The position numbers and the translations under genes are program-made. The notes beneath the pieces are model-generated. The model had not been told where the DNA came from, made no database searches, and was given only the letters and a program-made list of their open reading frames with translations. From contig JBBSNY010000007.1 of the NCBI GenBank assembly GCA_038260305.1, positions 62,001 through 126,000 on the forward strand: a stretch of DNA of 64,000 nt. The letters run 5' to 3'. This document shows positions 49,596 through 58,815 of the stretch, piece after piece. Source of the DNA: CADCVQ01 sp038260305 (GTDB lineage: Bacteria > Actinomycetota > Thermoleophilia > Solirubrobacterales > Solirubrobacteraceae). The stretch's first letter is position 1. Each line of letters starts with the position of its first letter.

Positions 49596-50969
49596 ATGGC
49601 ACCCACCGCTCCTCCGGAGATCTTCAAGGCCTACGACATCCGCGGCCTGTACGGCGAGCAGATCGACGGCGACGTCGCGGAGGCGATCGGCCGCGCGTTC
49701 GCCCTCGTGATCGGCGAGCTCGCCGACAAGCCGCCGAGCGAGCTGCGCATCGGCCTCGGCCGCGACATGCGCCTGACGGCGCCGGAGCTCGCGGCGCGTT
49801 ACCGCGCGGGCATCGTCGCCGAGGGCGCGACGGTCGTCGATGCCGGCCAGGTCGGCAGCGAGATGCTCTATTACCTCGTCGGCTCGCGCGGCCTCGACGG
49901 CGGGCTCATGTGCACCGCCTCGCACAACCCGAAGGCCTACACGGGCGCCAAGCTCGTGCGCGAGGGCGCGATCGCGCTCAGCGGCGACGCCGGCATCCAG
50001 GACGTGCGCCGCCGCATCGAGGCCGGTCTGGGGGATCCTCCGGGCGGCGGCAGCGTCGAAGACGTCGAGATCTACGCGGAGTTCCAGGCCGCGGCGCTGA
50101 AGTTCGTCGATCCGGCGCGCATCAGGCCGCTGCGGGTCGTCGTCGACGGCGGCAACGGCATGGCCGGGCCGATGGTCGGTCCGCTGCTCGAGCAGCTCGG
50201 CCTCGACCTCGTCACGCACTACTGGGTCCCGGATGGCGAGTTCCCCGACCACGAGCCCAACCCGCTGCTGCCCGAGAACCGCGAGTTCATCATGCGCAAG
50301 GTCATCGAGGAGGGCGCGGACCTCGGCATCGCCTGGGACGGCGACGCCGACCGCTGCTTCTTCATCGACGATCAGGGCGCGTTCGTCGACGGCGACTTCC
50401 TGACGGCGCTGCTGGCCGAGTCGCTGCTGCGCAAGTCGCCCGGTGAGGCGATCCTCTACGACGTGCGGGCGAGCCGCGCCGTCGCCGACACCGTCACGCG
50501 AGCCGGCGGGACGCCGTACCCCAACCGCGTCGGCCATGCGTTCTTCAAGACTCGGATGCGCGACGAGGGCTCGATGTTCGGCGGCGAGGTCTCCGGCCAC
50601 TACTACTTCCGCGACTTCTACTGCGCCGACAGCGGCACGATCCCGGCGCTGCTGATCCTCGAGCTGCTGAGCGGCGACGGGCGCAAGCTGTCCGAGCTGC
50701 TCGGGGAGTATCGCTCGACGTACTTCATCTCCGGCGAGATCAACTCGACCGTCGAGGATGCCCCGTCGAAGCTCGCGGAGATCGAGGCGCGCTACGGCGA
50801 CGGGCGCATCGGGCACCTCGACGGCGTCTCGGTCGACTACGACGACTGGCACTTCAACGTGCGCTCCTCGAACACCGAGCCGCTGCTGCGCCTGTGCCTG
50901 GAGTCGCTCGTGTCCGAGGAGGACATGGAGCGCCGCCGCGACGAGATCCTGGGGATCATCGGCTCGTGA
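49596..50969 (+). CDS. manB: Phosphomannomutase / phosphoglucomutase
   Basis: This 457-residue enzyme of the alpha-D-phosphohexomutase family has the phosphoserine loop CTASHNPKAYTG, the Mg site WDGDADRC, the sugar-binding GEVSGHYYF and the phosphate-binding RSSNTEPLLRL. It starts FKAYDIRGLYG, which fixes the ATG at 49596. It interconverts hexose 6- and 1-phosphates for GDP-mannose or UDP-glucose supply, serving the surrounding glycan clusters. The next gene overlaps by 4 bases. Confidence 0.93.
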   Translation: MAPTAPPEIFKAYDIRGLYGEQIDGDVAEAIGRAFALVIGELADKPPSELRIGLGRDMRLTAPELAARYRAGIVAEGATVVDAGQVGSEMLYYLVGSRGLDGGLMCTASHNPKAYTGAKLVREGAIALSGDAGIQDVRRRIEAGLGDPPGGGSVEDVEIYAEFQAAALKFVDPARIRPLRVVVDGGNGMAGPMVGPLLEQLGLDLVTHYWVPDGEFPDHEPNPLLPENREFIMRKVIEEGADLGIAWDGDADRCFFIDDQGAFVDGDFLTALLAESLLRKSPGEAILYDVRASRAVADTVTRAGGTPYPNRVGHAFFKTRMRDEGSMFGGEVSGHYYFRDFYCADSGTIPALLILELLSGDGRKLSELLGEYRSTYFISGEINSTVEDAPSKLAEIEARYGDGRIGHLDGVSVDYDDWHFNVRSSNTEPLLRLCLESLVSEEDMERRRDEILGIIGS

Positions 50970-51997
50970 CCGACCCGGCGGACGCGGCCGGTGCGCTTGC
51001 GCGGGCCGCGTCCGCCGGCATCCACTGCCTGGCGGTCCCGACCCCGTTTCAGGTCGGCGACGTCAACACGTACCTGATCGAGGACGACCCGCTGACGCTG
51101 CTCGACAGCGGGCCGAACTCGGGCACCGCGCTCGACGCGCTCGAGGTCGCGCTCGCGGCGCGCGGGCATCGCGTCGAGGACCTCGAGCTGATCGTCGTCT
51201 CCCATCAGCACATGGACCACCTCGGGCTCGTCTCGATCCTCGCGCGGCGCTCGGGCGCGGAGGTCGCGGCGCTCGACCTGCTGGCACCATGGGCCGCGCG
51301 CTACGACGACGGCATGGCGGCCGACGACGCCTTCGCCGAGCAGGTCATGACCGAGCACGGGATCCCCGAGGACGTGCGCCTCGCGCTCGTCGCCGTGTCG
51401 CAGAGCTACCGTCATTGGGGTGCGGCCGTCGACGTCACGCGCCCGCTCGCCGCCGGCTCGGAGCTCGTCCTACGCGACCGCACGCTGCGTGTCCTGCACC
51501 GCCCCGGCCACTCCCCCTCCGACACGCTGTTTCACGACGCCGAGCGTGGGATCGTGCTCGGCGCCGACCATCTCATCAAGCACATCTCCTCCAACCCGGT
51601 GATCTCGCGCCCGCTCGACGCGCCGCTTGACGCCGACCCGCCGCCGGCCCGGCCGCACGCGCTCGTCAGCTACCTCGAGTCGATGCGCGCGACGCGGGCG
51701 ATGGACGACGTCGAGATCGTGTTGACCGGCCATGGCGACCCCGTCACCGATCACGTCGCGCTCATCGACGAGCGCTTTCGCATGCACGAGCGGCGCACGG
51801 AGAAGATCCTCCGCATCATCGCGCCGGCGCCGAGCACGGCGTACGAGATCGCGCAGGCGCTCTGGGGCAACGTCGCCGTCACGCAGGCCTATCTGACGCT
51901 GTCGGAGGTCCTCGGTCATGCGGATCTGCTCGTCGCCGACGGGCGCGTCGTCGAGCAGCGCGAGGACGGCGTGGTCCGCTTCACCGCGGTTTCGTAG
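50966..51997 (+). CDS. MBL-fold metallo-hydrolase
   Basis: This 343-residue protein has the metal motif SHQHMDHLG (HxHxDH), a further His in HRPGHSPSDTLF, the bridging Asp in VLGADHLIKH and a final His in LTGHGDPV. A winged-helix-like C-terminal region (TAYEIAQALWGNVAVTQAYL) resembles the LACTB2-like branch, which includes nucleases and thioesterases. The GTG start overlaps the mutase stop, so the two are in one operon, although no functional link is obvious. Confidence 0.87.
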   Translation: MTDPADAAGALARAASAGIHCLAVPTPFQVGDVNTYLIEDDPLTLLDSGPNSGTALDALEVALAARGHRVEDLELIVVSHQHMDHLGLVSILARRSGAEVAALDLLAPWAARYDDGMAADDAFAEQVMTEHGIPEDVRLALVAVSQSYRHWGAAVDVTRPLAAGSELVLRDRTLRVLHRPGHSPSDTLFHDAERGIVLGADHLIKHISSNPVISRPLDAPLDADPPPARPHALVSYLESMRATRAMDDVEIVLTGHGDPVTDHVALIDERFRMHERRTEKILRIIAPAPSTAYEIAQALWGNVAVTQAYLTLSEVLGHADLLVADGRVVEQREDGVVRFTAVS

Positions 51998-52022
51998 GCG
52001 CTGCGCCGGCCGGCGCTCGCGC

Positions 52023-53333
52023 TCAGCCGGCGCGCATCGCGCGGACGATCTCGCGCGCGGCGATCCGCGTGCCGGCGACGTTCAGGTGGATGCCGTCGGC
52101 CTCGCGCACATGCACGTCGCGTCCGTGATCGCGGATCGTCTCCTGATAGCCGTTGGCTGAGAACAGGCTGTCCATGCGCAGGACGCGCACGCCGGGCACC
52201 TGTGCGCCGGCCAGCACGATCGCGCGGTTGATTGCGGCGAAGACGGGCGCCCGCGCGGGGCTGCGGGGCGCGACGATCGTCAGCCAGAACACCCGCGCAC
52301 GACCCCCGCGGCGATACGTGAGCATCGTCTGCTTGACGCGCCGTACGTACTCGGCGATCCATGGTTCGTCGCAGCAGGCATGCTGAACACCATCCGCGGC
52401 CCGCATCGGCAGGCCCTCGTTCGCGCCCATCGAGATGACGGTCGTGCTCGGGTGCAGCCGGGCGATCTGAGCGCGCGCGATCGGCTGCCACGGGTTCACC
52501 GCGAGGTCCTTGCTGAGGGCGAAGCCCGGTCGCACGTCGCTGACGAGGTTCGCGGCCGAGCCGAGGTCGTCGGACAGGAAGCTCGAGACGCCCTCCATCG
52601 TCGAGTCGCCGGTCGCGAGCACGGTCGGCGGGGCGACCTTCGCGGCGAGGTTGCGGACACCGACCGCGACCACGTTGCGGACGTCGGCGCCGGTGGCCAG
52701 CAGCTCAACCCTCCAGCGTCCTTGCGATCTGGGCCGGAAGTGGCGCGTTGCGGTCAGCGAGCGACCCAGCACGACGCTGCGGCATGAGCGCTGCCTGCCC
52801 GGCGGCGTCACACAGAGCCTTGTCCGCACGCCCCCGACCTTCCAGCGGTCGGCGATCCGCACGGTCGCCTTGCGGCCGCGCGCGACCCGCGGCGACACCG
52901 TGACGAAGAAGCGTCGGGCGCAGGACACCGTGCGCACGCTGCCGGTGCCGTGAGCCGCGGTGCCGTCGGGCAGCGTCGCGGTGGCCGCGAAGTGCCGCGA
53001 GAGCCGTTTGCAGCGCCACGTGGAAGCGCCATAGAAGTCCGTGAAGTCGCCAGGCTGCGACATGCTGCCGAGCGCGACCGCGCGGGCGCCGATACATTCA
53101 AAGAACGAGACCGCCGCGCCCTGCGCACCGACGAAGTGCAGGTCGACATGGCCGACGCGGCTCGTCGTGGCGATGACGGGGTTCGTCTCGTTGGAGAGCG
53201 TGCAGGGGTTCGGCGGAGTCACGGCAGGCGCGCCCAGCGCGACCGCGCACGCGCTCAGCGCGACCGCGCACGCAAGCACTGCCGCGCGGCTGATCCGGAC
53301 CCCGAGCACCCCACGACCATAGCCACGGGCCAC
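52023..53333 (-). CDS. Secreted SGNH/GDSL-type hydrolase
   Basis: This 436-residue protein has a signal peptide (AAVLACAVALSACAVALGAPA), an N-terminal beta-rich region of about 200 residues and a C-terminal SGNH domain. The nucleophile is in VLATGDSTMEG, the block III Asn in ISMGANEG and the catalytic Asp/His in DGIHLNVAGT. Relatives deacetylate or de-esterify surface glycans. The GTG at 53333 is used; nearby GTG or ATG codons are possible. Confidence 0.8.
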   Translation of the reverse strand: MARGYGRGVLGVRISRAAVLACAVALSACAVALGAPAVTPPNPCTLSNETNPVIATTSRVGHVDLHFVGAQGAAVSFFECIGARAVALGSMSQPGDFTDFYGASTWRCKRLSRHFAATATLPDGTAAHGTGSVRTVSCARRFFVTVSPRVARGRKATVRIADRWKVGGVRTRLCVTPPGRQRSCRSVVLGRSLTATRHFRPRSQGRWRVELLATGADVRNVVAVGVRNLAAKVAPPTVLATGDSTMEGVSSFLSDDLGSAANLVSDVRPGFALSKDLAVNPWQPIARAQIARLHPSTTVISMGANEGLPMRAADGVQHACCDEPWIAEYVRRVKQTMLTYRRGGRARVFWLTIVAPRSPARAPVFAAINRAIVLAGAQVPGVRVLRMDSLFSANGYQETIRDHGRDVHVREADGIHLNVAGTRIAAREIVRAMRAG

Positions 53334-53465
53334 CCCGCGCGAGCCGTTTGCGGCCGCGCGGCTCGCGGGGGCGACGGCCCGATCGCGACGTCGCGGGGCG
53401 ATCCTGGCGCGTCACCGCTGATCTGTTTCCCGGCGCGTAATCGCGGCCGCCTAGCGTCGGCGTCC

Positions 53466-54719
53466 ATGACAGACCCCGACCCCGAGCGGCCGCCCCGCCC
53501 ATCTGCACGGCCGCCTCGGCGCGGCGAGGACCCCGTCGCCTTCGTCGCGCGCCGCCTCGAGGCCCATCGGCCGCCGGGCCCGTTCGCCGAGGGCGCCTTC
53601 TCGACGCGCCTGCACGACGACCGTGTCGCGGCCCGCCTCGGCCTCGCGCTCGCCGTGACGTTCTTCACCTGCTTCGGCACCGGCCTTGTGTCGCACTTCG
53701 CCCAGCACCCGCTCCACATCGGTTTCCTATCGACGCCGGCCTCGCCGGGCTGGCTGTACGGCGTGACGCAGGGCGTCCATGTCATCGCCGGCATCGCCTC
53801 GATCCCGCTGCTGCTGTTCAAGCTGTGGACCGTCTACCCGCTGCTGTTCACGTGGCCACCGGCGCGCGACACCGTGCACGCGACCGAGCGGCTGTTCGTG
53901 GGCGCGCTCGTAGCGCTGTCCGTGTTTCAGCTCTTCAGCGGCCTCGCGAACACGACGCGCTGGTATCCGTGGCAGTTCAACTTCACGGTCACGCACTTCT
54001 GGTCGGCGTGGATGCTGATCGGCGTCCTCGTCATCCACATCGGAGCGAAGTGGCACACGTCGCGGCGCGTGCTGCGCACGCCGCTGCAGATCGCCGGCGA
54101 GCCCGCGACGCCCCCCGGCCACCTCAGCCGGCGCGGGCTGCTGTGGGCCGCGGGCGCCGCCGTCGGCGCCGTCACGCTGACGACGGCCGGGCAGTCGTTC
54201 GGGCCGCTCAAGGACCTCGCCGCGCTCGCGCCCCGCGTCCCGGACGTCGGCCCGCAGGGCATCCCCGTCAACCGCACGGCGGGTGGCGCCGGCGTGCTCG
54301 ACACAGCGCGCGATCCCGGCTGGCGGCTGAGCATCGAGGGTGACGTCCCGACGCCGATGTCGCTGACCCTCGCCGACCTGCGGGCGATGCCTCAACACGA
54401 GGCCGACCTGCGGATCACCTGCGTCGAGGGCTGGAGCGCGGACGCGCGCTGGACGGGCGTGCGCATCAACGACCTGCTCGAGCGCGCCGGCGCATCGCAG
54501 GGCGCGGAGGTCGTCGTGAAGTCGATGCAGACGAAGGGCAGCTACCGCACCTCCGAGCTGAACACGATCGTCGCCCGCCACGAGCACACGATGCTCGCCC
54601 TCGACATCAACGGCGAGCCGCTGCACCTCGACCACGGCTTCCCGTGCCGGCTGATCGCGCCGAATCGGCCGGGGGTCATGCAGACGAAATGGGTCACGAC
54701 GCTCGAGGTGCGGACATGA
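53466..54719 (+). CDS. Molybdopterin oxidoreductase fused to a cytochrome b561-like membrane domain
   Basis: This 417-residue protein has four N-terminal helices with conserved His residues (FAQHPLHIGF, QGVHVIAGIAS, VTHFWSAWML, VIHIGAKWH), probable haem ligands. A twin-arginine-like segment SRRGLLWAAGAAVGAV follows near residue 220. The sulfite-oxidase-type Moco domain comes last with LRITCVEGWSA, where the Cys is the expected Mo ligand. Electrons could pass from an extracytoplasmic substrate to haem in the membrane. An adjacent four-helix membrane gene overlaps by 4 bases and may be a further anchor. Confidence 0.85.
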   Translation: MTDPDPERPPRPSARPPRRGEDPVAFVARRLEAHRPPGPFAEGAFSTRLHDDRVAARLGLALAVTFFTCFGTGLVSHFAQHPLHIGFLSTPASPGWLYGVTQGVHVIAGIASIPLLLFKLWTVYPLLFTWPPARDTVHATERLFVGALVALSVFQLFSGLANTTRWYPWQFNFTVTHFWSAWMLIGVLVIHIGAKWHTSRRVLRTPLQIAGEPATPPGHLSRRGLLWAAGAAVGAVTLTTAGQSFGPLKDLAALAPRVPDVGPQGIPVNRTAGGAGVLDTARDPGWRLSIEGDVPTPMSLTLADLRAMPQHEADLRITCVEGWSADARWTGVRINDLLERAGASQGAEVVVKSMQTKGSYRTSELNTIVARHEHTMLALDINGEPLHLDHGFPCRLIAPNRPGVMQTKWVTTLEVRT

Positions 54720-55180
54720 GCACCTTGCCCGAGGCGCCGCCCGCGCTCGAGGACGAGACGCCGCACGGCGCCTCGTGGTGGCTGCTGCTGCTCGCCGGCG
54801 GCGCGATCTTCGCGTTCGGCCTGTACGGGCTGCTGCACAACAGCACCCAGACGCGTCCGGGCGACTGGATCAAATGGGTCGGCGGCTCGGTGATCGTGCA
54901 CGACGCGCTGCTCGGCCCGGTCGTCCTCGTCGCCGGGTTCCTGCTGGCCCGCCTGCTGCCGCCGGCGATCCGCCCCGGCATACAGGCGACGCTCGCCGTC
55001 TGCGGCGTCGTCGCGATCATGAGCGTGCCGGTGCTCAAGCACGCCGGCCGGCGGCCGGACAACCCGTCGCTGCTGCCGCACGACTATGCGGCCAACCTCC
55101 TGATCGTGCTCGCCGTCATCCTCGTCGGCGGGATCGCCCTGACGCTCGCCCGCACCGCACGCGATCGAGCGGCGAGCTGA
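54716..55180 (+). CDS. Membrane protein co-translated with the molybdopterin oxidoreductase
   Basis: This 154-residue protein has four hydrophobic helices (WWLLLLAGGAIFAFGLYGLL; LLGPVVLVAGFLLARLL; ATLAVCGVVAIMSVPVL; LLIVLAVILVGGIAL). No domain is recognised. The ATG overlaps the upstream stop codon (ATGA), so it probably assembles with that protein. His residues in IVHDALLG and LKHAG could bind haem, which is speculative. Confidence 0.75.
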   Translation: MSTLPEAPPALEDETPHGASWWLLLLAGGAIFAFGLYGLLHNSTQTRPGDWIKWVGGSVIVHDALLGPVVLVAGFLLARLLPPAIRPGIQATLAVCGVVAIMSVPVLKHAGRRPDNPSLLPHDYAANLLIVLAVILVGGIALTLARTARDRAAS

Positions 55181-55194
55181 GCGGACCTCCGACC

Positions 55195-55866
55195 CTACGC
55201 GGCAGGCTTGCGGGCCACGACCTCGGCACCGGTGTAGAGGTTCTTCAGCTTCAGCTTCGAGAAGCGGTCGTCGAGCGGATAGCCCATCCGGAGGATCAGG
55301 AACAGGACCTTGTTCAGCGGGCGCACCCAGCGGCGGTGGTCGGTCCGCGGCAGGACGAAGTGGACGAGGTTCGTCGCCTGCAGGAACGCCCCGGCGTAGG
55401 GCTTCTCGTCGATGCGGACGATCTCGAAGCCGGCGCGCTCGAAGAGCTGGCGCATGCCGAACGTCGTGAAGCGGCTGACGTCCTCGGGGAAGCCGTGGAC
55501 GCCGAACGTGAACGGGATCCACGCGAACGCCTCCGCTCCGGGCTTCATGACGCGGAACATCTCGCGCACGACCTGGTAGGGATCGTCGACGTGCTCCAGC
55601 ACTGAGATCGCCAGCGCGCCGTCGAAGCGGTCGTCGTCGATCGGCATCGCGAGCGCGTCGCCGACGATGTCCGGCTTCTGCGTCTCGTCGGCGTCGAACT
55701 TCGTCAGCGTGCAGTTGAAGTACGGGCGGTGGTCGTAGTGCCCGGCGCCGACCTCGAGGATCTCGGCCTGCGGCGGATGCGACGCGGCCCACGCCTCGAG
55801 CTGCGGCTGCAGGATGCGCCGAGCGGCGCCGTGGTTCATGTCGTAGCGGACGGTGCGCAGACCCAT
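55195..55866 (-). CDS. SAM-dependent methyltransferase (type 11-like)
   Basis: This 223-residue class I methyltransferase has AEILEVGAGHYDHRPYF, DIVGDALAMPIDDDRFDGAL and SVLEHVDDPYQVVREMFRV, the ubiE/methyltransf_11 pattern. It ends with a basic YTGAEVVARKP tail. It lies 15 bases from the convergent membrane gene and 25 from a second methyltransferase upstream. It is probably part of glycan modification. Confidence 0.85.
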   Translation of the reverse strand: MGLRTVRYDMNHGAARRILQPQLEAWAASHPPQAEILEVGAGHYDHRPYFNCTLTKFDADETQKPDIVGDALAMPIDDDRFDGALAISVLEHVDDPYQVVREMFRVMKPGAEAFAWIPFTFGVHGFPEDVSRFTTFGMRQLFERAGFEIVRIDEKPYAGAFLQATNLVHFVLPRTDHRRWVRPLNKVLFLILRMGYPLDDRFSKLKLKNLYTGAEVVARKPAA

Positions 55867-55891
55867 GGGCGCCAGCTTATTGGCCGCCCGC

Positions 55892-56596
55892 TCAGCGCGG
55901 TCGGCGGCCGATCCCGATGACCTGGTAGCCGAGCAGGCCCGGGGCGCGGCGCCCGAGCGCCTGCCACAGCGGCTCGACGCGGCGCTGCAGGCGGCCCGGC
56001 AACGTCACGTGGTTGCGCAGCGCCGGCACGATCGCCGACAGCTCGACGTCCTGTAGGCCGCCCGCGGCGAGCAGCTCGGCGACCGACGCGCGGGTGAACC
56101 AGCGCAGGTGGCTTGCGTCGAACGTGCCGCTGTCCTCGGCCGGCCAGCGCCCGCGCGCGAGCGTCACGCGCGCCTGCCAGTGCGCGACGTTTGGGACGCT
56201 CAGCAGGACCGCCCCGCCGGGGCGCGTCCAGCCGGCCGCGCGGCGCAGCGCGGCGACGGGGTCGGCGAGATGCTCGAGCACGTCTGCGAGCACGACGACG
56301 TCGTAGGAGCCCGCCTCGAACGGCAATTCGGGATCCTCGAGCGCGCCCTGCACGACGAGATCGCCGATCTCTTGCGCGGCGGCTGCCGCCGTCGTCGACA
56401 GCTCGAGGCCGGCGAGGTGCCCGGCGCGCGGGCGCAACAGCGCGAGCAGCCCGCCCGACGCGCAGCCGAGGTCGAGCACGCGGCCCTGCTCGGGCAACAG
56501 GCGCTGGGCCTGCGCGGCGATCGCGCCGTTGCCGAACGTCGCGTAGGTCTGCGCCCTGGCTTCGTAGAGCTCGGCGAGGGCGGGGTCGGCGGCCAT
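55892..56596 (-). CDS. SAM-dependent methyltransferase (type 23-like)
   Basis: This 234-residue methyltransferase has RVLDLGCASGGLLALLRP, an acidic LELS after motif I, DVVVLADVLEHLADP and LLSVPNVAHWQAR. The last pattern is typical of methyltransferases found with O-antigen and capsule genes. The ATG at 56596 begins MAADPALAELYEARAQTYA, which supports this start. It is divergent from the acetyltransferase at 56709. Confidence 0.85.
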   Translation of the reverse strand: MAADPALAELYEARAQTYATFGNGAIAAQAQRLLPEQGRVLDLGCASGGLLALLRPRAGHLAGLELSTTAAAAAQEIGDLVVQGALEDPELPFEAGSYDVVVLADVLEHLADPVAALRRAAGWTRPGGAVLLSVPNVAHWQARVTLARGRWPAEDSGTFDASHLRWFTRASVAELLAAGGLQDVELSAIVPALRNHVTLPGRLQRRVEPLWQALGRRAPGLLGYQVIGIGRRPR

Positions 56597-56708
56597 GGCT
56601 GCGAGCGTAGCGGCGCGCTCGGCGTGCGCCGGACGGCGTTCGGCGCGGGCGTGTGCCGGCGGTCGAGCTGCGGGCCGCTCCGCGCGGGCGCATCTACACT
56701 GGCGCTCC

Positions 56709-57413
56709 ATGCCCGGCCCCGCCCGACGCGCGATCGATCCCCTGCGTCGCGCGGCCCGCGAGGTCCGGCGCCTGCGCGCGGGCGCCGACGCCGTGCAGCG
56801 CGCCCGCCGCTCCCTGTCCTGCGACGCCGAAGCCGTCGAGCTCGAGGAGTCCCAGCGCCTGATCGAGGACGGGACGCTCGTCATGGGGCGCGAGAGCCAT
56901 CGCGTGCCGATCGTGCGCAAGTTCAAGGGCGACACGGGGCGGATCTTCATCGCCAACTTCGTGACGATCGGCCCGGGCGTCGAATTTCACTGCGGCGGCC
57001 TACATCGCACCGAATGGGTCTCGCAGTACGGGCTGCGCGCGATGCTCGCCCTGCCGGGCGCATACGAGGACGGCTTCCCGCACGGCCGCGGCGACATCCA
57101 CGTCGGCGGCGACGCCTGGTTCGGGCAGGGCGCCGTCATCACGACCGGGGTGACGATCGGGGCGGGTGCGGTCGTCGCGACCCGCGCCGTCGTGACGCGC
57201 GACGTCGCTGCGTACACGATCGTCGGCGGCGTTCCGGCGAAGGTCATCGGCCGGCGCTTCGACGACGAGCAGGTCGCGGCGCTGCTGCGAATCGCCTGGT
57301 GGGACTGGCCGACGGAGACGATCCGCGCGCGGGTCGACGAGCTGTCGAACCCCGACATCGACGCCTTCATCGCCGAGTACGACCCCGGTCCTTTGGGGGG
57401 TGTGTCGGATTAG
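56709..57413 (+). CDS. Hexapeptide-repeat acetyltransferase (XAT/Vat-like)
   Basis: This 234-residue protein has a basic helical N-terminus and a left-handed beta-helix (GRIFIANFVTIGPGVEFHCGG; IHVGGDAWFGQGAVITTGVT; ATRAVVTRDVAAYTIVGG). It closes with AKVIGRRFDDEQVAALLRIAWWDWP, the C-terminal signature of xenobiotic/streptogramin-type acetyltransferases. In this neighbourhood a sugar acetyltransferase is more likely than a resistance enzyme. The 3' end lies in an inverted repeat. Confidence 0.83.
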   Translation: MPGPARRAIDPLRRAAREVRRLRAGADAVQRARRSLSCDAEAVELEESQRLIEDGTLVMGRESHRVPIVRKFKGDTGRIFIANFVTIGPGVEFHCGGLHRTEWVSQYGLRAMLALPGAYEDGFPHGRGDIHVGGDAWFGQGAVITTGVTIGAGAVVATRAVVTRDVAAYTIVGGVPAKVIGRRFDDEQVAALLRIAWWDWPTETIRARVDELSNPDIDAFIAEYDPGPLGGVSD

Positions 57414-57447
57414 GGGCGCTATACGCCCTCAGATCGACAAACCCCCC
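57395..57447 (+). terminator. Long imperfect inverted repeat at the acetyltransferase 3' end
   Basis: GGGGGGTGTGTCG (57395-57407) pairs with CGACAAACCCCCC (57435-57447) at 12 of 13 positions. Between them a smaller GGGGCG/CGCCCT hairpin surrounds CTATA. The left arm covers the last codons and the stop (57411-57413) lies in the spacer. It probably ends the transcript before the next gene at 57465. Confidence 0.5.
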
Positions 57448-57464
57448 CTCTCAGGCGGGCGCTC

Positions 57465-58418
57465 GTGACCACTGCGAGCGACGTCGCGGTCGTGATCGTG
57501 AACTTCAACGGCGAGCGGCTGCTGCCCGACTGCCTCGCCGCGCTCGCTGCCCAGACGCTCGCGCCGGCCGAGATCCTTGTCGCCGACAACGGTTCGCGCG
57601 ACGGTTCGCTGGCGCTCCTGCGCGCGCACCATCCGCACGCCGGCATCCTCGCGCTGGACCACAACTTCGGCTTCGCCGGCGGGGCGAATCGCGGCGTCGC
57701 GGCGACGAGCGCACCATGGGTCTGCGTGCTGAACTCCGACGCGACGCCCGCGCCGGACTGGCTCGAGCGCCTGACCGCCGCGCCGCGCGACGCGCGCCGC
57801 ACGTGGGCGCTCGGCAGCGTGCTCGTCAGCGCGAAGACCGGCCGCATCGAGAGCGCCGGCGACCAGTACGACCCGCGCGGGTTCGCCTACAAGTTGCTGC
57901 GCGACCGGCCGTTGAGCGAGCTCCCGTCGTCGCCGTATCGGGTGTTCGCCGCGCCGGGGGCTGCGCCCGTGTTCCGGCGCGACGTCTTCGAGCGCCTCGG
58001 CGGCTATGAGGAGCGCTTCTTCCTCTACTACGAGGACGTCGACCTCGCGTTTCGCGCCGTGCTGGCGGGCTATCACGCGCTGCTCGTGCCGGACGCGCGC
58101 GTCGTGCACCAGCTCGGCGCGACGACGAAGTCCCACGCGCGGGCGCGCTTCTACGTCGCGCGCAACAGCGTCTGGTGCGCGGTGCGCTGCCTGCCGGAGC
58201 TCGGGCCGCTGCGCCTCGGCCGGCGCTGGCTGTCGGAGCTGCGCCTGAACCGGCCGCGACGCTTCGTCGGCGTCGAGCTCGCCGGTCGCGCGGCGGCCTT
58301 CGCCGGACTGCCGCGCGTGCTGCGCGAGCGGCGCGAGATCCAGGACGGCCGGGTGCCCGGGCTCGACGAGCTCGCGGTCTTCCTGCGCCCACCGGATGCG
58401 ATCTCCCCGAGCGGGTAG
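57465..58418 (+). CDS. GT2 glycosyltransferase
   Basis: This 317-residue GT-A enzyme has VAVVIVNFNGERLLPDCLAA, VADNGSRDGSLALL, NFGFAGGANRGV, the DxD-like VLNSDATPAPDW and GGYEERFFLYYEDVDLAFRA. This is the rhamnosyltransferase-like family seen three times in the first cluster. The start is GTG at 57465. No operon partner follows, because a scarred repeat region lies downstream. Confidence 0.88.
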   Translation: MTTASDVAVVIVNFNGERLLPDCLAALAAQTLAPAEILVADNGSRDGSLALLRAHHPHAGILALDHNFGFAGGANRGVAATSAPWVCVLNSDATPAPDWLERLTAAPRDARRTWALGSVLVSAKTGRIESAGDQYDPRGFAYKLLRDRPLSELPSSPYRVFAAPGAAPVFRRDVFERLGGYEERFFLYYEDVDLAFRAVLAGYHALLVPDARVVHQLGATTKSHARARFYVARNSVWCAVRCLPELGPLRLGRRWLSELRLNRPRRFVGVELAGRAAAFAGLPRVLRERREIQDGRVPGLDELAVFLRPPDAISPSG

Positions 58419-58526
58419 GTTGCGTCCCATCCGAGTGAGGTAGCCGATGCAGCGGTGTGAACGGCTGGGACCAGTACGTCGTCCCGTCCGCGGTTGCGTC
58501 TCATCCGAGGGAGGTCGCCGAAGCAG
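58418..58526 (+). repeat. Two 35-bp direct repeats
   Basis: 58418-58452 and 58492-58526 match at 31 of 35 positions (ggttgcgtc-catccgag core). They are 74 bases apart start to start. They lie between the GT2 stop and a carboxypeptidase remnant. No known mobile element is recognised. Confidence 0.8.
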
Positions 58527-58802
58527 TTCGTGCGGATAGCCAGACCGACCGACTCGATGCGCCTGCTCGGCGAGGTCTACGGACTCGAGCCCTCGCTCGC
58601 GCTCTATCCGACGACGGGCACGGCGTCGGACTACGCCTACGCCGCTCGCGAGGACGCCAGCGCCGTGTCGTGGACGCTCGAATGCGGCAGCGACGCCGAC
58701 GGCGAGGGCGGCTTTCAGCCCATGCCGTCGATCTATCCGAAGATCGAGCGCGACGTGCACCTGGCGCTGCTCGCGCTGCTGTCCGAGGACGCGTCGGGCT
58801 GA
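58527..58802 (+). pseudogene. C-terminal remnant of an M14 zinc carboxypeptidase
   Basis: About 90 residues remain: SMRLLGEVYGLEPSLALYPT, GTASDYAYA, VSWTLECGSDADG and GGFQPMPSIYPKIERDVHL. This matches the end of secreted M14 carboxypeptidases, including the Glu (in TLE) that serves as general base. The zinc-binding HxxE...H part and any signal peptide are gone, so the fragment cannot be an active peptidase. The 35-bp repeats sit at the truncation edge. Confidence 0.7.
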
Positions 58803-58815
58803 GGTTGGAGGGCCC

